A stretch of 64,000 nt of DNA from Sesamum alatum (GCA_034509735.1 JACGWO010000011.1:11069866-11133865); one strand, 5' to 3'. Positions 22,803 through 34,456 are shown, numbered from the stretch's first letter. The notes: a model not told the origin generated them from the sequence alone. Numbers and translations are program-made.

Positions 22803-23702
22803 ATGTACGGAAGGATCTGAAGATCATATGTAATCGGCCGGAGCTTGAGGTGGATGAAAGGAGACCGAACGTGATGCCCAAGGCGGTATATACACTGACG
22901 AAGGAGCAAAAGAAGAAGATATATGCGTGTATTCGTTGTCTTAGGTTTCCTGATGGGTATGCCTCTAACTTGGCCCGTTGCGTCGACCTGAAGGAGTTGA
23001 GGATGCACGGCATGAAGAGCCATGATTGTCATGTATTCATGCAGAAATTGATTCCGGTTGCCTTCCGTGAAATGCTTCCAGAGCACGTGTGGAGGGCCTT
23101 GACGGAAGTGAACCTTCTATTCCAGATCCTATGCTCAATAACACTAGATGTGGCCAAGGTAAAAGAATTGGAAGATAGTGTAGCCGTCATCCTGTGCAAC
23201 CTCGAGAAACTTTTTCCTCCTTCTTTTTTCGACTCAATGGAACATCTAATTCTTCACCTTCTATATGAGGCGCGCGTTGGGGGGCCCGTGCAATACAGGT
23301 TGATGTACCTATTTGAAGGTAATTAAATAAATACTAATAAATATATATTTATTATTTGCATTTTAATAAATAGTCGTATGAATAGATTCCTACGCGATTT
23401 GAAGAAAAAAGGTGAAAAAAAAAAGCACACACGGGGTGTCAATTGTAGAGGCTTATATTGTCGAAAAAATCGGACTTTTCTCCTCTCACTACTTCGAACC
23501 GCACATTCTCTGCAAGAGAAACAGACCCGGTTGGAACGATGATCTCACGAGCAACGACGATCGAATAGTTCGGTCCATTTTCAATTACTCGGGTCGAGCA
23601 AGTGGAGCCTCGAAGAAGAGATGGCTGAGCGGTGAGAAACTTCATGTTATCGAGACATACGTTTTGTATAATTGTGAAGTAGTTGCACCGTACTATGAGT
23701 AA
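22803..23702 (+). pseudogene. CACTA-2 transposase DUF4218 region
   Basis: After a frameshift near 22795 the frame 22850-23326 is open: a short linker, FPDGYASNLARCVDL, MHGMKSHDCHVFMQKLIPVA and FFDSMEHLILHLLYEARVGG, the conserved DUF4218 words. An apparent intron with GT at about 23319 follows. 23412-23702 continues with VSIVEAYIVEKI, HYFEPHILCKRNRP and ETYVLYNCEVVAPYYE, where a GT donor-like site ends the exon. CACTA-1 has the same words at 6968-7216. Confidence 0.85.
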
Positions 23703-23719
23703 GTGTCTTATACAAACGT

Positions 23720-24668
23720 AATTATCTCGTATGAATCATTTCAATTTCAATTACATGTATATTTATAACTATCAGTTTTACTATAACAGGTCATTCTTGA
23801 ATGAACTGGTCGACACAATTCGGAGGACCTGATAATTGATCAACTAGTGGTGACACAATTCAAGGATTGGTTCAAGGCTCGTGTAAGTATCATCGATTTC
23901 TTATAAATGCGATATGCTCTTTAATTTGTAATCAATTATTTCAATTGCTATATATATGATTAATTGCAGGTGAAACCCGAATTGAATCACACAAACGACG
24001 AATTATTGAAGTTGCATTATTGGGGGCCAAGAGCAGAAGTGATCACATACCCGTCTTACTTCGTCAATGGCTTCAATTTCCACACTGAATGTCACAATGT
24101 CGGGAAGTCAACAATGAATTGTGGTGTTTGTGTCAAAAGCTTATCATATACAGACACGGATTCTGACTTCTATGGAATTTTGGAAGAGATAATTCAGCTA
24201 GATTACCCACTAATTCCAAACATGCACATTGTACTATTTAATTGTCGTTGGGTCGATCCGGTCAGAGGTATGAAGATACACCCTCGTTATCACGTCGGCG
24301 ATGTCAACTTCAAAAAGCTCTACCAAAAGAATGAACCATTCATACTAGCACAACAAGCAGTACAAGTCTACTATGTGGATTACCCGAGCATGAAGAGAGA
24401 CAATGTCGACTGGAAAGCCGTTTGCAAAATCAAGGCTCGAAGAGTAATCAATGACTCGCGATGGACCGAGGTCGCCTATCAAATGGATGAAGTCGTACCT
24501 AATCCAGATGTTGTAATAGATAACCAAACCTTTGAACTGCATGACCCAACCGGAATACAGTTGGTCGTTGATCATGGAGTAGGGCCATCGCATGCGCCAG
24601 ACAGTGAATCCGAAGATGAAGATGAAGATAGCTTTGACGAGGCTGAGTCCGATGAAGAGACTTATTGA
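23720..24668 (+). pseudogene. CACTA-2 transposase C-terminus (DUF4216 plus acidic tail)
   Basis: A small exon-like piece (23790-23882) is followed by an intron ending in AG at about 23969, then an open frame to TGA at 24666-24668. It contains LLKLHYWGPRAEVITYPSYF, the DUF4216 core with LFNCRWVDP, FILAQQAVQVYYVDYP and SRWTEVAYQ, then LHDPTGIQL, and ends in a run of Glu/Asp/Ser. This is the 3' end of the transposase gene. I treat it as part of the broken gene, since the upstream parts are disrupted. Confidence 0.85.
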
Positions 24669-24769
24669 ATTTTCAGAATTTTTTCTGTAAATTTTTTATT
24701 AACCTTATTATAAAAATTGTATTCGATAGATGTATTTTGATTATTTTAAAAAATTAGAATAAATTTTAA

Positions 24770-26165
24770 AATTAGGAACGAATATTTTATTCTAACAACC
24801 GTTCCTAATACAGGTACAACTATTTGAATAGGTGCCAAACAAAAAAAATTAGGGAAATTTGAATTAAGGACGGTCCAAATTTATCAGGACCGTTCCTATT
24901 TAAGGTACAATTTTTCAAATATGGAGGCTAATTAAAAAAAATGAGGGAAATTTGAATTAGGAACAGTCAAAATTTATCAGGCCCGTTCCTATTTAAGGTA
25001 CAATTTTTCAAATATGGCGGCTAATTAAAAAAAATGAGGGAAATTTGAATTAGGAACAGTCGATGAAAACCAACGACCGTTCCAAACTGAAGTCCAATAT
25101 TTTGTTTTGGCGTCCAATGGAAAATTGGTGGGAAAATCAACTATTGGAGCGGTCAGTTTATATACGACCGTTCCAAAGTACAATAGGAACGGTAAATACG
25201 TGTGTGTATTAAAACGACATCGTTCTTTCCATTTGGAATGGTATTGGGAACACCTTGTCTAATCGGTGACCGTTCCTAGTTTTATAATTCCAACCAATTG
25301 GTCCGATATCTCAACATCCGTCAGTTGGATCGACACCATTTTTGAACACATACAAGATTATGGATATAAATTAATGTCCAACGGTTTGATTTTCAATCAG
25401 CAACCCGAATTTAAGGATGCATCTATTTTCTTACGATGAATACTGACCGGATAAGATATCTCGAGAACCGCACACCAAAATTCCGCAAAACTACATATAA
25501 TGTATTATTTTGTATGGTACATCATATCTAACGGTTTGATTAGACTTTTCACGGTCTGATTATGCGGTGCAGTACAACAACATAGGATCCTAGTTATATC
25601 TGTGAAAAACTAACAAAACTAAACATACAAATATAGTTCATATCCTGAACGTGTGTATATATTACAGAAATTACTATGTAATTTGAAATTATTGTAAATA
25701 TCCAATTGTGTACCTTAATTCAATCATATGAGTGTCCGAAACGTGTTTTTTTTAATTTATAGTTATTATTTAATAAGATAAAAGAAATATTGCAATACAT
25801 ATAGGAACGGGTGCACATGAAATTAGGAACGGGTGCTATGTTCATGACTTAAAACGACACCGTTTCTTAATTTAGGAACGGTTTTTAGGAACACAAATCA
25901 TATTAAGTGACCGTTCCTATTAGTACAATTCCAAGTACTAAGTATTTGGAATTGATATGGGAAGGTCGTTTGTAATTTACGAACGGTAGAAATTGGGAAC
26001 GGTTTGGGGAATGACCTTACTACTAAGTGACCGTTCCTGTTTAGGTCAACTCTCAGTAGAAGGTAACGACATCGTATTACAGAGAATACGACGTCGTTTT
26101 CTTTAGTTGACCCGCTATTAGGAACGGTTTTTACAAGTCACGACCGTTCCAAAAATCTAATATAT
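24770..26165. repeat. Internal block of subterminal-type repeats in CACTA-2
   Basis: Between the two genes lies a third cluster of AGGAACGGT/ACCGTTCCT motifs (for example 24774-24812, 24890-24900, 25070-25085, 25790-25930, 26020-26160). 24890-25080 is a tandem-like repeat of a unit with GAGGGAAATTTGAATTAGGAAC. 25270-25790 is AT-rich without motifs. No gene. Confidence 0.8.
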
Positions 26166-27607
26166 ATTCGACCATTGGCCGATTTTTCTTCCCTCACTCT
26201 CACTCTCTCTCTCTACATCTCTCAGCCTCCCTCTCCCTCTCATCTCTCTCTCTCACCCGTCGCCGTCCAGACCACGCCGCCTCCACTATCGCCGTCCAAA
26301 CCATACCCAGACCGCCGTCCGCCGCGCTGTCTCTGCCTCCACCGTCCACCGTCCGCCGCGCTGCCTCTGCCTCTGCCTCTGACCGTCCGCTGTCCACCGT
26401 CCGTCGTGCTGCCTTTGCCTCCACCGTCCGCAACCCAACCGTCGTCCACCGCCAGTCAACTACCAAGTAGGGATTCCTGTGCAACCCTTTTTTTTTTTTA
26501 TGTAAATTTTTGTTTTGGGAGTTCTGTGTCAAATTTTGTAATGATTGGGAATTTTATGTAATTTCTGTATAGTTAGTGTATTTTTCTGTAATTTCTGTTT
26601 AGCTAGGGGCCTGAACTGTAATTTCTGTTTAGTTAGGGGCTTGAACTATAATTTCTGTTTAGCTAGGGGATTAATCTGTAAATTTTGTATATTATTGGAT
26701 TTTTTTGTAATATTCTGAATATTTTATGGTAATTATGTTGTACTTTTCTGTAATTCTTGTGCATTTTCTATTATTTATGTGATTTTTTATGTTAAATTCA
26801 GAATTTAATGTCAATAATAAGATGAATATAGGATATTTGAAAAAATAATGTTATGTAAAATTCTATTTTTCTGTTTTAAAAATCTGGAAAATAATGTTAC
26901 CTAGTTTATTAATTTTTTGAATTTTAATCAAATTTCTGTAAAGTTGATGGAATATAGGATATTATTTTGTAATATTATTAAAAATTTCAAAAAAAAAATC
27001 TGTTTTAAAAAACTGGAAATTTGTATTTTTTAAAAATCTGAAAATTCATAAATTTTGTTACAATTTAATGTCATTTTTTGTAAATTTAAATAAATCCCAG
27101 AATTTTAATGTAAATTTCCGAAATTATGAAAATTCACGAATTTTCAGAAAATTTTCTGTATATTTAAAATTTTTGGTGATTTTTCTGATAATTTTTTGAA
27201 TTTTTAAAATTTTGTATGTCATTTTCTATAAATTTAAAATATTTTCAGAATTTTATGTAATTTTTAAAAATTATGTATTTTGAACAAAATTTTAAATCAA
27301 ATTTTACTCATAATATATGAAATTTGTTAATTTTCTTAAATTTTAGAAAATTTAAGAAATTTTCTATAATATTCTGTAAAGATATAGGCAAATATTAGTA
27401 TTTAGTATAAATATATAGGAAAATACAAGGATTTAGTGCAATTTTAGGGTCAAATTTTAGAATTTAGTATAAATATATAGAAAAATAGAAGGATTTAGTG
27501 CAATTTTAGGGTCAAATATTGGGACTTAGTATATAATTTAGGATTTAGTTTGCGGAAGCATTTTTCAAATTCATACGACTAATATTTTTAAAAAAAAATT
27601 GTAGATC
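26166..27607 (+). other. CACTA-2 second gene: CT-rich leader and AT-rich leader intron
   Basis: 26180-26460 is strongly CT/CCG-rich (TCTCTCTC runs, then CCGTCCGCC repeats), like a 5' leader. 26540-27600 is AT-rich and contains a short tandem repeat (TAATTTCTGTTTAGCTAGGG, three copies at 26558-26668) and a later 65-bp pair at 27395-27525. It probably acts as promoter, leader and first intron of the gene at 27608. No coding signal I trust. Confidence 0.5.
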
Positions 27608-28292
27608 ATGTTTGGTCGGGATTTCCCACCTCGAGGAGGTGGGAATGGCCGCGGTCGTGGTCGCGGCTCACCGGCTATACCGCCGACCGGTGTTGCTTCC
27701 CAGGATGGGGAAGCAGTGTTCCGACTACCACCACCAGCAGAGCAGGCACCCGCACCACCTGCGCCGGATCAGCAATCCGATGTATCTACCGTTGCGCCGG
27801 ATCAGTAGCCCGGACCATCCACTACTGCAACGGCGGTCGATCCGGCCCGTCCATGGGCTGCCCCACCACCACCACCCCCACCGGCCCCACCACTCCCACC
27901 ACCATCCGCGCGCCAGTACATCACACTCGCCGATGTGAGGTATATTTATATTTTTTAAATTTTTTTTTTGTAATCTAAATTATTATTTTTAGGCTATATT
28001 GCTTTTTTGGTCCCATAAAGATGGATCGTTTTACTTTTTAGTTCCACGCTTTACGAAATTTCTTTTTTGATACCATTTTAAAAAAATGCTGACGATGTTA
28101 GTCCCAAACCAACATTTCCATCAAAAGTTAACGGCAACCGTTAACTTTTGTTAATGAGCACATGGTGAAATGTTGGATGGCTTTGGCGGGACAAATTGGC
28201 GCCCAATTTGCCTATATAACCGCTGGTGGAGTTGAGGAAAAAACAACATCCATTTTGTAGCTATTTTGCTGGGAAAAAAAAATAACGAGAAA

Positions 28293-28586
28293 ATGTCCGA
28301 AATTAGTAGTGTAAATTGCTTTTATGGGCAGGCTGCAAAGTTGCGTACGTCATGGACGAATGAAAATCCCGGCAGACGGTTCCACACTTGTGCTAGGAGG
28401 AATTGTAGGTTCTTTGCATGGGAAGATAATCCTCTTTGCTCAAGGGCACGTGTTATTATCCCTGGGTTGTTGCGTCGTCTAAATAGGATGGAGGAAGAAA
28501 ATGCGAAGCTATGTCGGAGGAAAAGAATTCTCTTGTTCTTTCTATTGTTGTGTTTATTGATTATGTTTTGCAATTGGAACAAATAG
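28293..28586 (+). CDS. Small GRF-type zinc-finger protein with C-terminal hydrophobic segment
   Basis: 97 aa from the ATG at 28293; the frame is also open a little further upstream. Residues 7-45 match the GRF zinc finger (TSWTNENPGRRFHTC, then NCRFFAWED). The first ligand pair, normally CxCG, reads CFYG here, so one expected Cys is Tyr. Residues about 60-75 (LNRMEEENAKLCRRK) look like a short coiled coil. Residues about 76-93 (ILLFFLLLCLLIMF) are a membrane-anchor-like segment. Short GRF proteins with this layout are common in plants and often lie near MULEs. It lies inside the MULE on the strand opposite the transposase, with no intron. Whether it is expressed or serves the element is unknown. 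Confidence 0.7.
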   Translation: MSEISSVNCFYGQAAKLRTSWTNENPGRRFHTCARRNCRFFAWEDNPLCSRARVIIPGLLRRLNRMEEENAKLCRRKRILLFFLLLCLLIMFCNWNK

Positions 28587-29154
28587 ACAAACTGGTGGAT
28601 TTTCAGTTTTTGTACCGAACATTATTGCTATTTTTGGCACCTGAAATGAATCAGTTTTTTTTTTTTTTTTTTTTTTTTGTCAAAAGATGGTACTCTAAAT
28701 TGAGAAATAGCTATAAACATTCATTCTTCATTCATTGAAATGCTGAAAAGTCATAAGATTGCTCAATAACAAATCATAGAGCAACTGGAAATACAATTTG
28801 TTTTGGAATATTGAGCATGACCAAACTACTGTTGGTAAGCCAAAAAAACAAGACAAGAAGTGAAGTAGCAAACAATGCTATATATCCATCCACAAAAGTT
28901 GTGCCAAAAAAACCAACAGATTCTATGTGCCAAAATATCAACTGTTAATATGTGCCAAAAAACCAAAGGATCCTATGTTCACTTCTTCCTTGCATCCTTC
29001 TTGGACTTCATTGCTAAAGCCAAATTGCTCAAGGTTACAAACTTTTTACCTCCCTTTTCCAAAATTGGTAGGCTTGATCCACTAGCCTGAGTAGTCAGTT
29101 GGCTTGAAAAGTGAGATAGATGTGGATGATTTGGTGCAAAAGGAGGTGGTGCCC
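28587..29154. other. MULE interior between its two ORFs
   Basis: Non-coding. It has a T-run at 28656-28678 and three repeats of GTGCCAAAAAACCAA-type words (28900-28970). The minus-strand transposase frame probably continues to about 28979 as a non-homologous tail. Nothing else recognised. Confidence 0.5.
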
Positions 29155-30415
29155 TTATATTGATGGTTGGCAATCTTGGTATAAGCCTTGTTTTAAAGCC
29201 ATGTAACATACATATAATCTATCAAACTTCTTGGCCGCAGTACCATCATTGCTGTCAACCATTGACATTAACACTGTAGACCCTGGATTGGTTCTCTTGA
29301 GCTCCTCAGCATAGTCCCATAACTTGCCGTACTGTTCTTCATGATCCCCCTCTATTGTTGCCAAGGCCTTTCTCCTAGCCTTATAGGCCTGATGCTTAGA
29401 AATAGTCAACCTCAAATCCTTACAAACTTCATGCCTGAACCTCTTGACATTTCTCTTAGGGTCAGTTCTAAACTTGTCCTCAAACCTCTTGGACAACCAT
29501 CTGCTTGTACAATTTCTAATCTTAAATGCCCTCCCACATTTATGTTGTGCATTATACTCTCTTATCTGAAATGAACACTCCTTGCCTAACTTCAAAGCAT
29601 TGATTTTCCACTCACACCTATCCTCAGCACATCTTGCATACACCCTCCTCAAATCCTTTTTTGTAATCTTCAAATTTCTTTTAGTTTTTATAGCATGTGA
29701 ATGTACAGCCTCTCTGAACTCTTGTTTGTTACTGAATATCATGCCTAACTCAAAGACTGGATCCATTATGTTTAAAGCACTGAAGACTAGAAATTTTTCT
29801 TTTCCTTCACCATCTGACCCCACATCAGAATCAAAATCCTCCCCACTGTTTACTAAGTCTGTTGAATTATCAGAATCAGATTCATCCACATTTTGGTCCC
29901 CTTCATCCCTATCTGCTACCCTGTCCCCATCACCCTCATCCTCATCCTCATCCTTGTCCCTATCCCCATCCTTGTCCCCATCACTACAATCATATTCACT
30001 ATCAACAAAACTATTATTTTCAGATTCCTCAATATTCTCTTCAATTACCCTATCCCCATTATCAGGTTGCTCAATATTAATACGATTAGATGACCCTATT
30101 TAGGTTCCTATAGTATCCACAACAGCATCTAGGTACAGAATCATTTCTCTATTCTTAGTTATATACCCATTAGACATTTGCAACAAGTCTGTTTGGTACA
30201 TTACAGATCTCCACTTCTTTCTTTCCAACCTAAAATACCTTTTAACCCCCATATATCCTAATTGTTCAACCAACCTATCAATATAACTTATACACAATAA
30301 GTTTAGATCAAAATAATCAAAGACACTCACAGAACCACCTACATAACTAGCTTCAGGAATGTGCACAAATGTGCCTCCATGATGAATTTTTAAAGTGACT
30401 GCAATTCATGTCCAT
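29155..30415 (-). pseudogene. MuDR-type transposase N-terminal half (PB1-like region plus DBD), truncated
   Basis: On the minus strand, a segment with HHGGTF and YVGGSVSVFDYFDLN (30415-30200) corresponds to the PB1-like N-terminus of plant MULE transposases. A TAG at 30102 interrupts it. A long Asp/Glu-rich linker follows, then the MuDR DNA-binding domain: FELGMIFSNKQEFREAVHSH, VYARCAEDRCEWKINA, SRWLSKRFEDKFRTDP. The frame ends at 29155 after the region that normally leads into the DDE transposase domain, which I cannot find. A frameshift near 30405 separates the likely start from the body. Not able to transpose by itself. Confidence 0.82.
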
Positions 30416-31145
30416 CTGAAATAAACAAATAATATACATATCAATAATATTATATTGCTACTGTCTGTATTCAGAACATATAAAACAAAAGGAACAATAT
30501 TTTTTTTCTTCTATACACACTACTTGGAACAGGAACGAACAGAGAAACATAAAAAACTCATCTTGGGACCACAAAGCAACATACAAAATCAATAAACATA
30601 AAGACATACATTCATAACTGGGACCACATATTTACTTTACAGTACATACATATTCATCCAAAGCAAACTACACAATAACAACAACAATACAAAGATATAA
30701 GCCCATAAAAAATACTCCTGAAATCGAGAAGATTCCAACTACAAAACCCTCCAAAAGTCAGAAAATCTGGTCCCATATTACTTCGTACATTTACAAACTT
30801 AAGAACAACCAAACGATGAAGATTTTACAACAAAATAAAAACGTAAATCATTGACCGTAGTTCGGGTTTCCAAAGTCATTCAGGTGAGTCGGCCATAGAG
30901 ACATTGCTACCAACTTCTTCTTAATCGCGAATTTCACTTCAGCATGAGCAATTTCTTCAAAGCAACGATGGCTGTTTTCTTTTCAGATTTTGGGGGTGGG
31001 GGAGATAAACTTAGGGTTTAATTTGGGGGGAATGAAGAAGTCTGTTCTTCTTCAGACTTCTAACGTTTCTTCTCCACGTGCAGAGCACGTGTCTTCCTCC
31101 AAAAAAATCAGCCACTTAACGGCACGTGCATTTCACGTGCTGTTC
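30416..31145. other. MULE right-hand non-coding part
   Basis: An A/C-rich stretch without ORFs. It probably holds the promoter and leader of the minus-strand transposase and runs into the right inverted repeat from about 31145. No further signal seen. Confidence 0.5.
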
Positions 31146-32179
31146 TCCGTTAAATTTTGACAAAAATGTTGGTTTGGGACTAACATCGTCAGCATTTTTT
31201 TTAAAATGGTACCAAAAAAGAACTCATGTAAAGCGCAGGACTAAAAAACAAAAAACCCATGTTTATGGGACCAAAAAGCAATTTAGCCTTATTTTTATGT
31301 CATACGAATTATTTTATAATTTCAGGAGTGATCGGAAGATCCACGAGTGCATGTACACGGTCGTGCGAGGACACTATCCCCATCCTTGGGGCAGTTTGCG
31401 CAAGGTGCCGCCAGAGCACCAACATCTCTGGTTTGAGAGTTTGAAGGTAACGACAATTAATATTTTTTTTAAAATATATTAACAATTTAAGTTCTGATAT
31501 ATATATATATATATATTTAGTACAGATGACGTACTGGTGGGATGTCAACGATGAGTCGATGTTCAAGATCTTCCACGTTTGGGCGGGGAAGTTCCTTAGG
31601 AAGAAGTTCGTCCTCATCAGACAGTCCTTGCAACAGCCTCTATGGGTGGCGAACGAGGTCTGGCGGCAGCTCCTCTTATACTGGGAGTCCCGGAGTTCAA
31701 GGAGGAGTGCGAGAAGAATAAAGCGAACCGAAACGCCAACCCAACCGTATCCGCTACTGTGTACCGCGCGGGATCTGTCTCCGTCGGTATGCACAAGCGA
31801 AAATTGGTAAGATATTTAATATTATTTCAAGTATTTATTATTATTAAATTAAAATGATAATAATTGTTTCTCATTTCTTTTTACAGGAGGAGCAGCTCGG
31901 CCGACCGATGAAGCAGATGGAGTTATTCTCCAGATGTTACAAGAAGAAGGCCGATAGCGGCTGGAGCGGACGATGAGTAGATTATTTATTTATTTTTATT
32001 ATTTTTTTTTGTAATTAAATCGGATAATATTCGTATTTAATATAATTTTTATTTCTAAATTATGCATTTTTTCATATTTAAATTTTAATTATAAAAATCA
32101 AAATAAAAAATATTATTAATAATTTAATTTATATTTAAATAATAATAATTATTACTATACAAAAAATTAATAATTCATT

Positions 32180-32892
32180 AGTTAGGAACGGTACCTTAGA
32201 CGGCCTTTGAGCGCCAAATACCGTTCCAATATTTGACTGTTTTAAACTAGTTACCGTTCCCAATACCGATGAAAACGCCATTCCAAACGTAGAAGTCGAT
32301 CGTTCCTAAAGACGGGACTTACCGTGCCTACATGTATTCCAAAATCAATGCTTTCGTTGTTAGGCTTTCGTTCTAAAGGAAATACCAAAAATCGGTCCAA
32401 AGTCGTATTCCAAAATTGGAGTGCGAAAACTGTTCCTAACGAATACGACAACATGTATTCCAGTTACCAGTCCTAATCTACACAACAGACCGTTCCTACT
32501 TGTATTTCAGATATCATGCTAAAATATATCTACAACTTATAGTGACAATTCCAAAATGTGTTCTAACTACCATTCCTAATTGCGCGATTTAATTTTGATG
32601 CGGCCGTTCCTAAAGTTTATAAGGTGTTCCAAATGCAAAAATTATAAATTTATACGTACAAAGGTAATTAGGATCGGTATACAGAAAATATGCCAAAAAC
32701 CGTCCCCAATTAGGAACGGTCGCCTCGTTACCGTTCCTAACTATTAGGATCGCGTCTTATTGCCACGTATGGCCTCCCGTACCTCAACCGTTCCTAATGG
32801 CAGTCCAAAAGGATCTAGTGAACTATTTACCGTTCCAAAAATTAAAAAAATCGTTCCTGTTACCGTTTCAATTCCCCGCATTTTTTTGGGTG
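32180..32892. repeat. CACTA-2 right subterminal repeat block and terminus
   Basis: Dense ACCGTTCC / AGGAACGGT motifs matching the left block. It ends in the mutated terminal inverted repeat at 32874-32892. Confidence 0.9.
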
Positions 32893-34230
32893 CTTGTTAA
32901 AACCTATGAATATGAAAATAAAAATAATAATATTAAAAATCTAATATTAAAATAAGAATAACTAGTCAAAACTCCTTATTTATGTGCTTTTACAAGAAAT
33001 TCCAAATTAATAAAATTGATCAATTTTTATCTGTAGGATTTATTATGCCTATTTTCTATTTTTTAAATTTTATTTTATTTTTTGTAATATTATCTCTATG
33101 TATGTTACATTTTTTATTCTACAACTATATTTTCAATGTCATTTCTTTTAATTTATTGACACTGAATGATTGCAATTAATCATTTATTAATTATTGTTCA
33201 TAAAAATTTAATCTGATTGGACTATAGTATCAATATTTTTGTTGCAACATTCTATAAAGTATACTAATTATATTTAAATATTACTAAAGTATTATTTACA
33301 TGATTTATTAACTTTTAAATTTTAAATATTATTGCATAAAATTTTATGTTTTGCCTTAAAATTGCAAATTTTAATTCCATATTTTTAGTTTTGTCCCTTG
33401 ATCTTATTCATATGCATCAAATTGGTATAATGTATTTCTTATTCAATAACATATTATGTTACAACTTAATCTTTTATCTCATATTTGTTGTTGTAATACT
33501 TTTATGCTATTAATATAAAAAAAATATAGATGTAAAAGTAATGATTTGCATTCAGAATTATCTGATACTAAAAAAGTCAAATAGTAAGATATATATTAAT
33601 TCCCTCAACAACTGAATTTTCATAAGCAATTTAAATTTAACAAAATTAGTGGTTTGATTTTCATATATCAGTTATTATTAGTATTCATGATACTTTCAAT
33701 AAATTTATTCATAGACAAATATATTTCTCTTTAGTTTATTTATTTATCATCTTTTTTTTCAAGTTCAACATAATTAACTCATTCTATTTATTATTTTACT
33801 GTACTAAATTGAGTCATAGAATTTTAATTTACTTCATATGAAAAATATAATTATACAATTGATTATACAATAATTTTAAAATCTTACTTTTAATTGATAT
33901 CTTCTTAATGTTTATTCACTATTTGACTTTCCTTATTTTCGTAATATGTATTAAGTTATATATATATATATATATATTAATATCTTTTGTTTCTTAATGT
34001 TTTTGAAATTATTGTTATACCAATTGTTGGTTATATTTAAGAAAAAAATAGTTCAAGTTGAATAAACCTTAGTATCAAAATAATTATATTTCACAGCTAG
34101 AGGCCCAATAGTTATGTTAATTATATTTCAACTACTAATTTAGATCTTATTTATTGTAATATTATCTACGCTATTCTTCTAATCTACCCATTTCAATCGT
34201 TTTAATTGTTATTTTATTTCCATGATATTG
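32893..34230. repeat. PELPK unit B downstream flank, distal part
   Basis: Continuation of the unit B flank after the CACTA-2 insertion. It aligns with unit C from 61108 to about 62440, and more weakly with 15000-15900 of unit A. AT-rich with an (AT)n run at 33958-33977. No gene. Confidence 0.8.
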
Positions 34231-34456
34231 TAAAGAGATAAAAAAAAACTAATATATACTTTCATCATATACAGAGAAATTACTTTATTAACATATGGTT
34301 TATCCTTTAGTTCCATTAATAAAAAACTAGTTCATGCATGTTCAATTCAATCTTGATAATTGTTAAAAAAAAAAAAAAAAAAAAAAAAACAATTCTCTCA
34401 TGAGAAGTCGAGATTTCTCTCGTATTGGCTTTCGTAAACAGAGATAGGTAGTCATG
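34231..34456. other. AT-rich junction with a poly-A run
   Basis: About 24 A at 34367-34390, then a non-AT-rich stretch that continues on the other side of the hAT element at 35765. The poly-A could be the tail of a retroposed sequence. No gene. Confidence 0.4.

Larger units (their letters stand above)
27992..31288. mobile_element. 3.3-kb Mutator-like element nested in the CACTA-2 intron
   Basis: Terminal inverted repeats of roughly 140 bp begin GGCTATATTGC and GGCTAAATTGC and share TTTTGGTCCCATAAA and ATGCTGACGATGTTAGTCCC. A perfect 9-bp duplication TTATTTTTA flanks it at 27983-27991 and 31289-31297, as expected for MULEs. It carries a + strand GRF zinc-finger ORF near the left end and a minus-strand MuDR-type transposase fragment on the right. 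The catalytic domain is missing, so it is non-autonomous. Removing it restores an intron of about 80 bp. Confidence 0.95.
27608..31976 (+). pseudogene. CACTA-2 second gene (Transposase_24 / Ptta-En-Spm type), four exons, broken
   Basis: Exon 1 is 27608-27939 (ATG, Gly/Arg-rich GGGNGRGRGRG, then Pro-rich, with TAG at 27806-27808). Exon 2 is 31326-31446, exon 3 31526-31807, exon 4 31887-31976 ending TGA. Junctions are GT/AG and the phase is kept: exon 1 ends in ADVR and exon 2 continues SDRKIHECMYTVV. Conserved words are HYPHPWGSL, MTYWWDVN, FVLIRQ, LWVANEVWRQLLLYW, FKEECEKNKANR and GSVSVGMHK, typical of the plant Transposase_24 family that forms the second CACTA protein. Intron 1 has been swollen by a MULE. 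The in-frame stop in exon 1 and probable frame errors in exon 3 (near 31690) make it non-functional. Confidence 0.8.
20022..32892 (+). mobile_element. CACTA-2: 12.9-kb CACTA (En/Spm) transposon
   Basis: The left terminus is CACTACAAAAAAATGCAGG at 20022. The right terminus, read in reverse, is CACCCAAAAAAATGCGGGG ending at 32892 (terminal CACTA mutated to CACCC). CTT is duplicated at 20019-20021 and 32893-32895, the 3-bp duplication expected for CACTA. Unit C has the empty site TTCATTATCTTGTTAAAACC at 61101-61120. It carries a broken transposase gene (20954-24668), a broken second gene (27608-31976) and AGGAACGGT-type subterminal repeats at both ends and also inside. A MULE is nested at 27992-31288. 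Not autonomous as it stands. Confidence 0.95.

Noticed and set aside
26175..26561. Ser/Pro-rich ORF in CACTA-2
   Set aside because: CT/CCG-rich leader sequence opens several frames on both strands; no homology recognised.
29582..30103. Ser/Pro-rich ORF on the + strand
   Set aside because: Shadow of the acidic linker of the minus-strand MuDR transposase.
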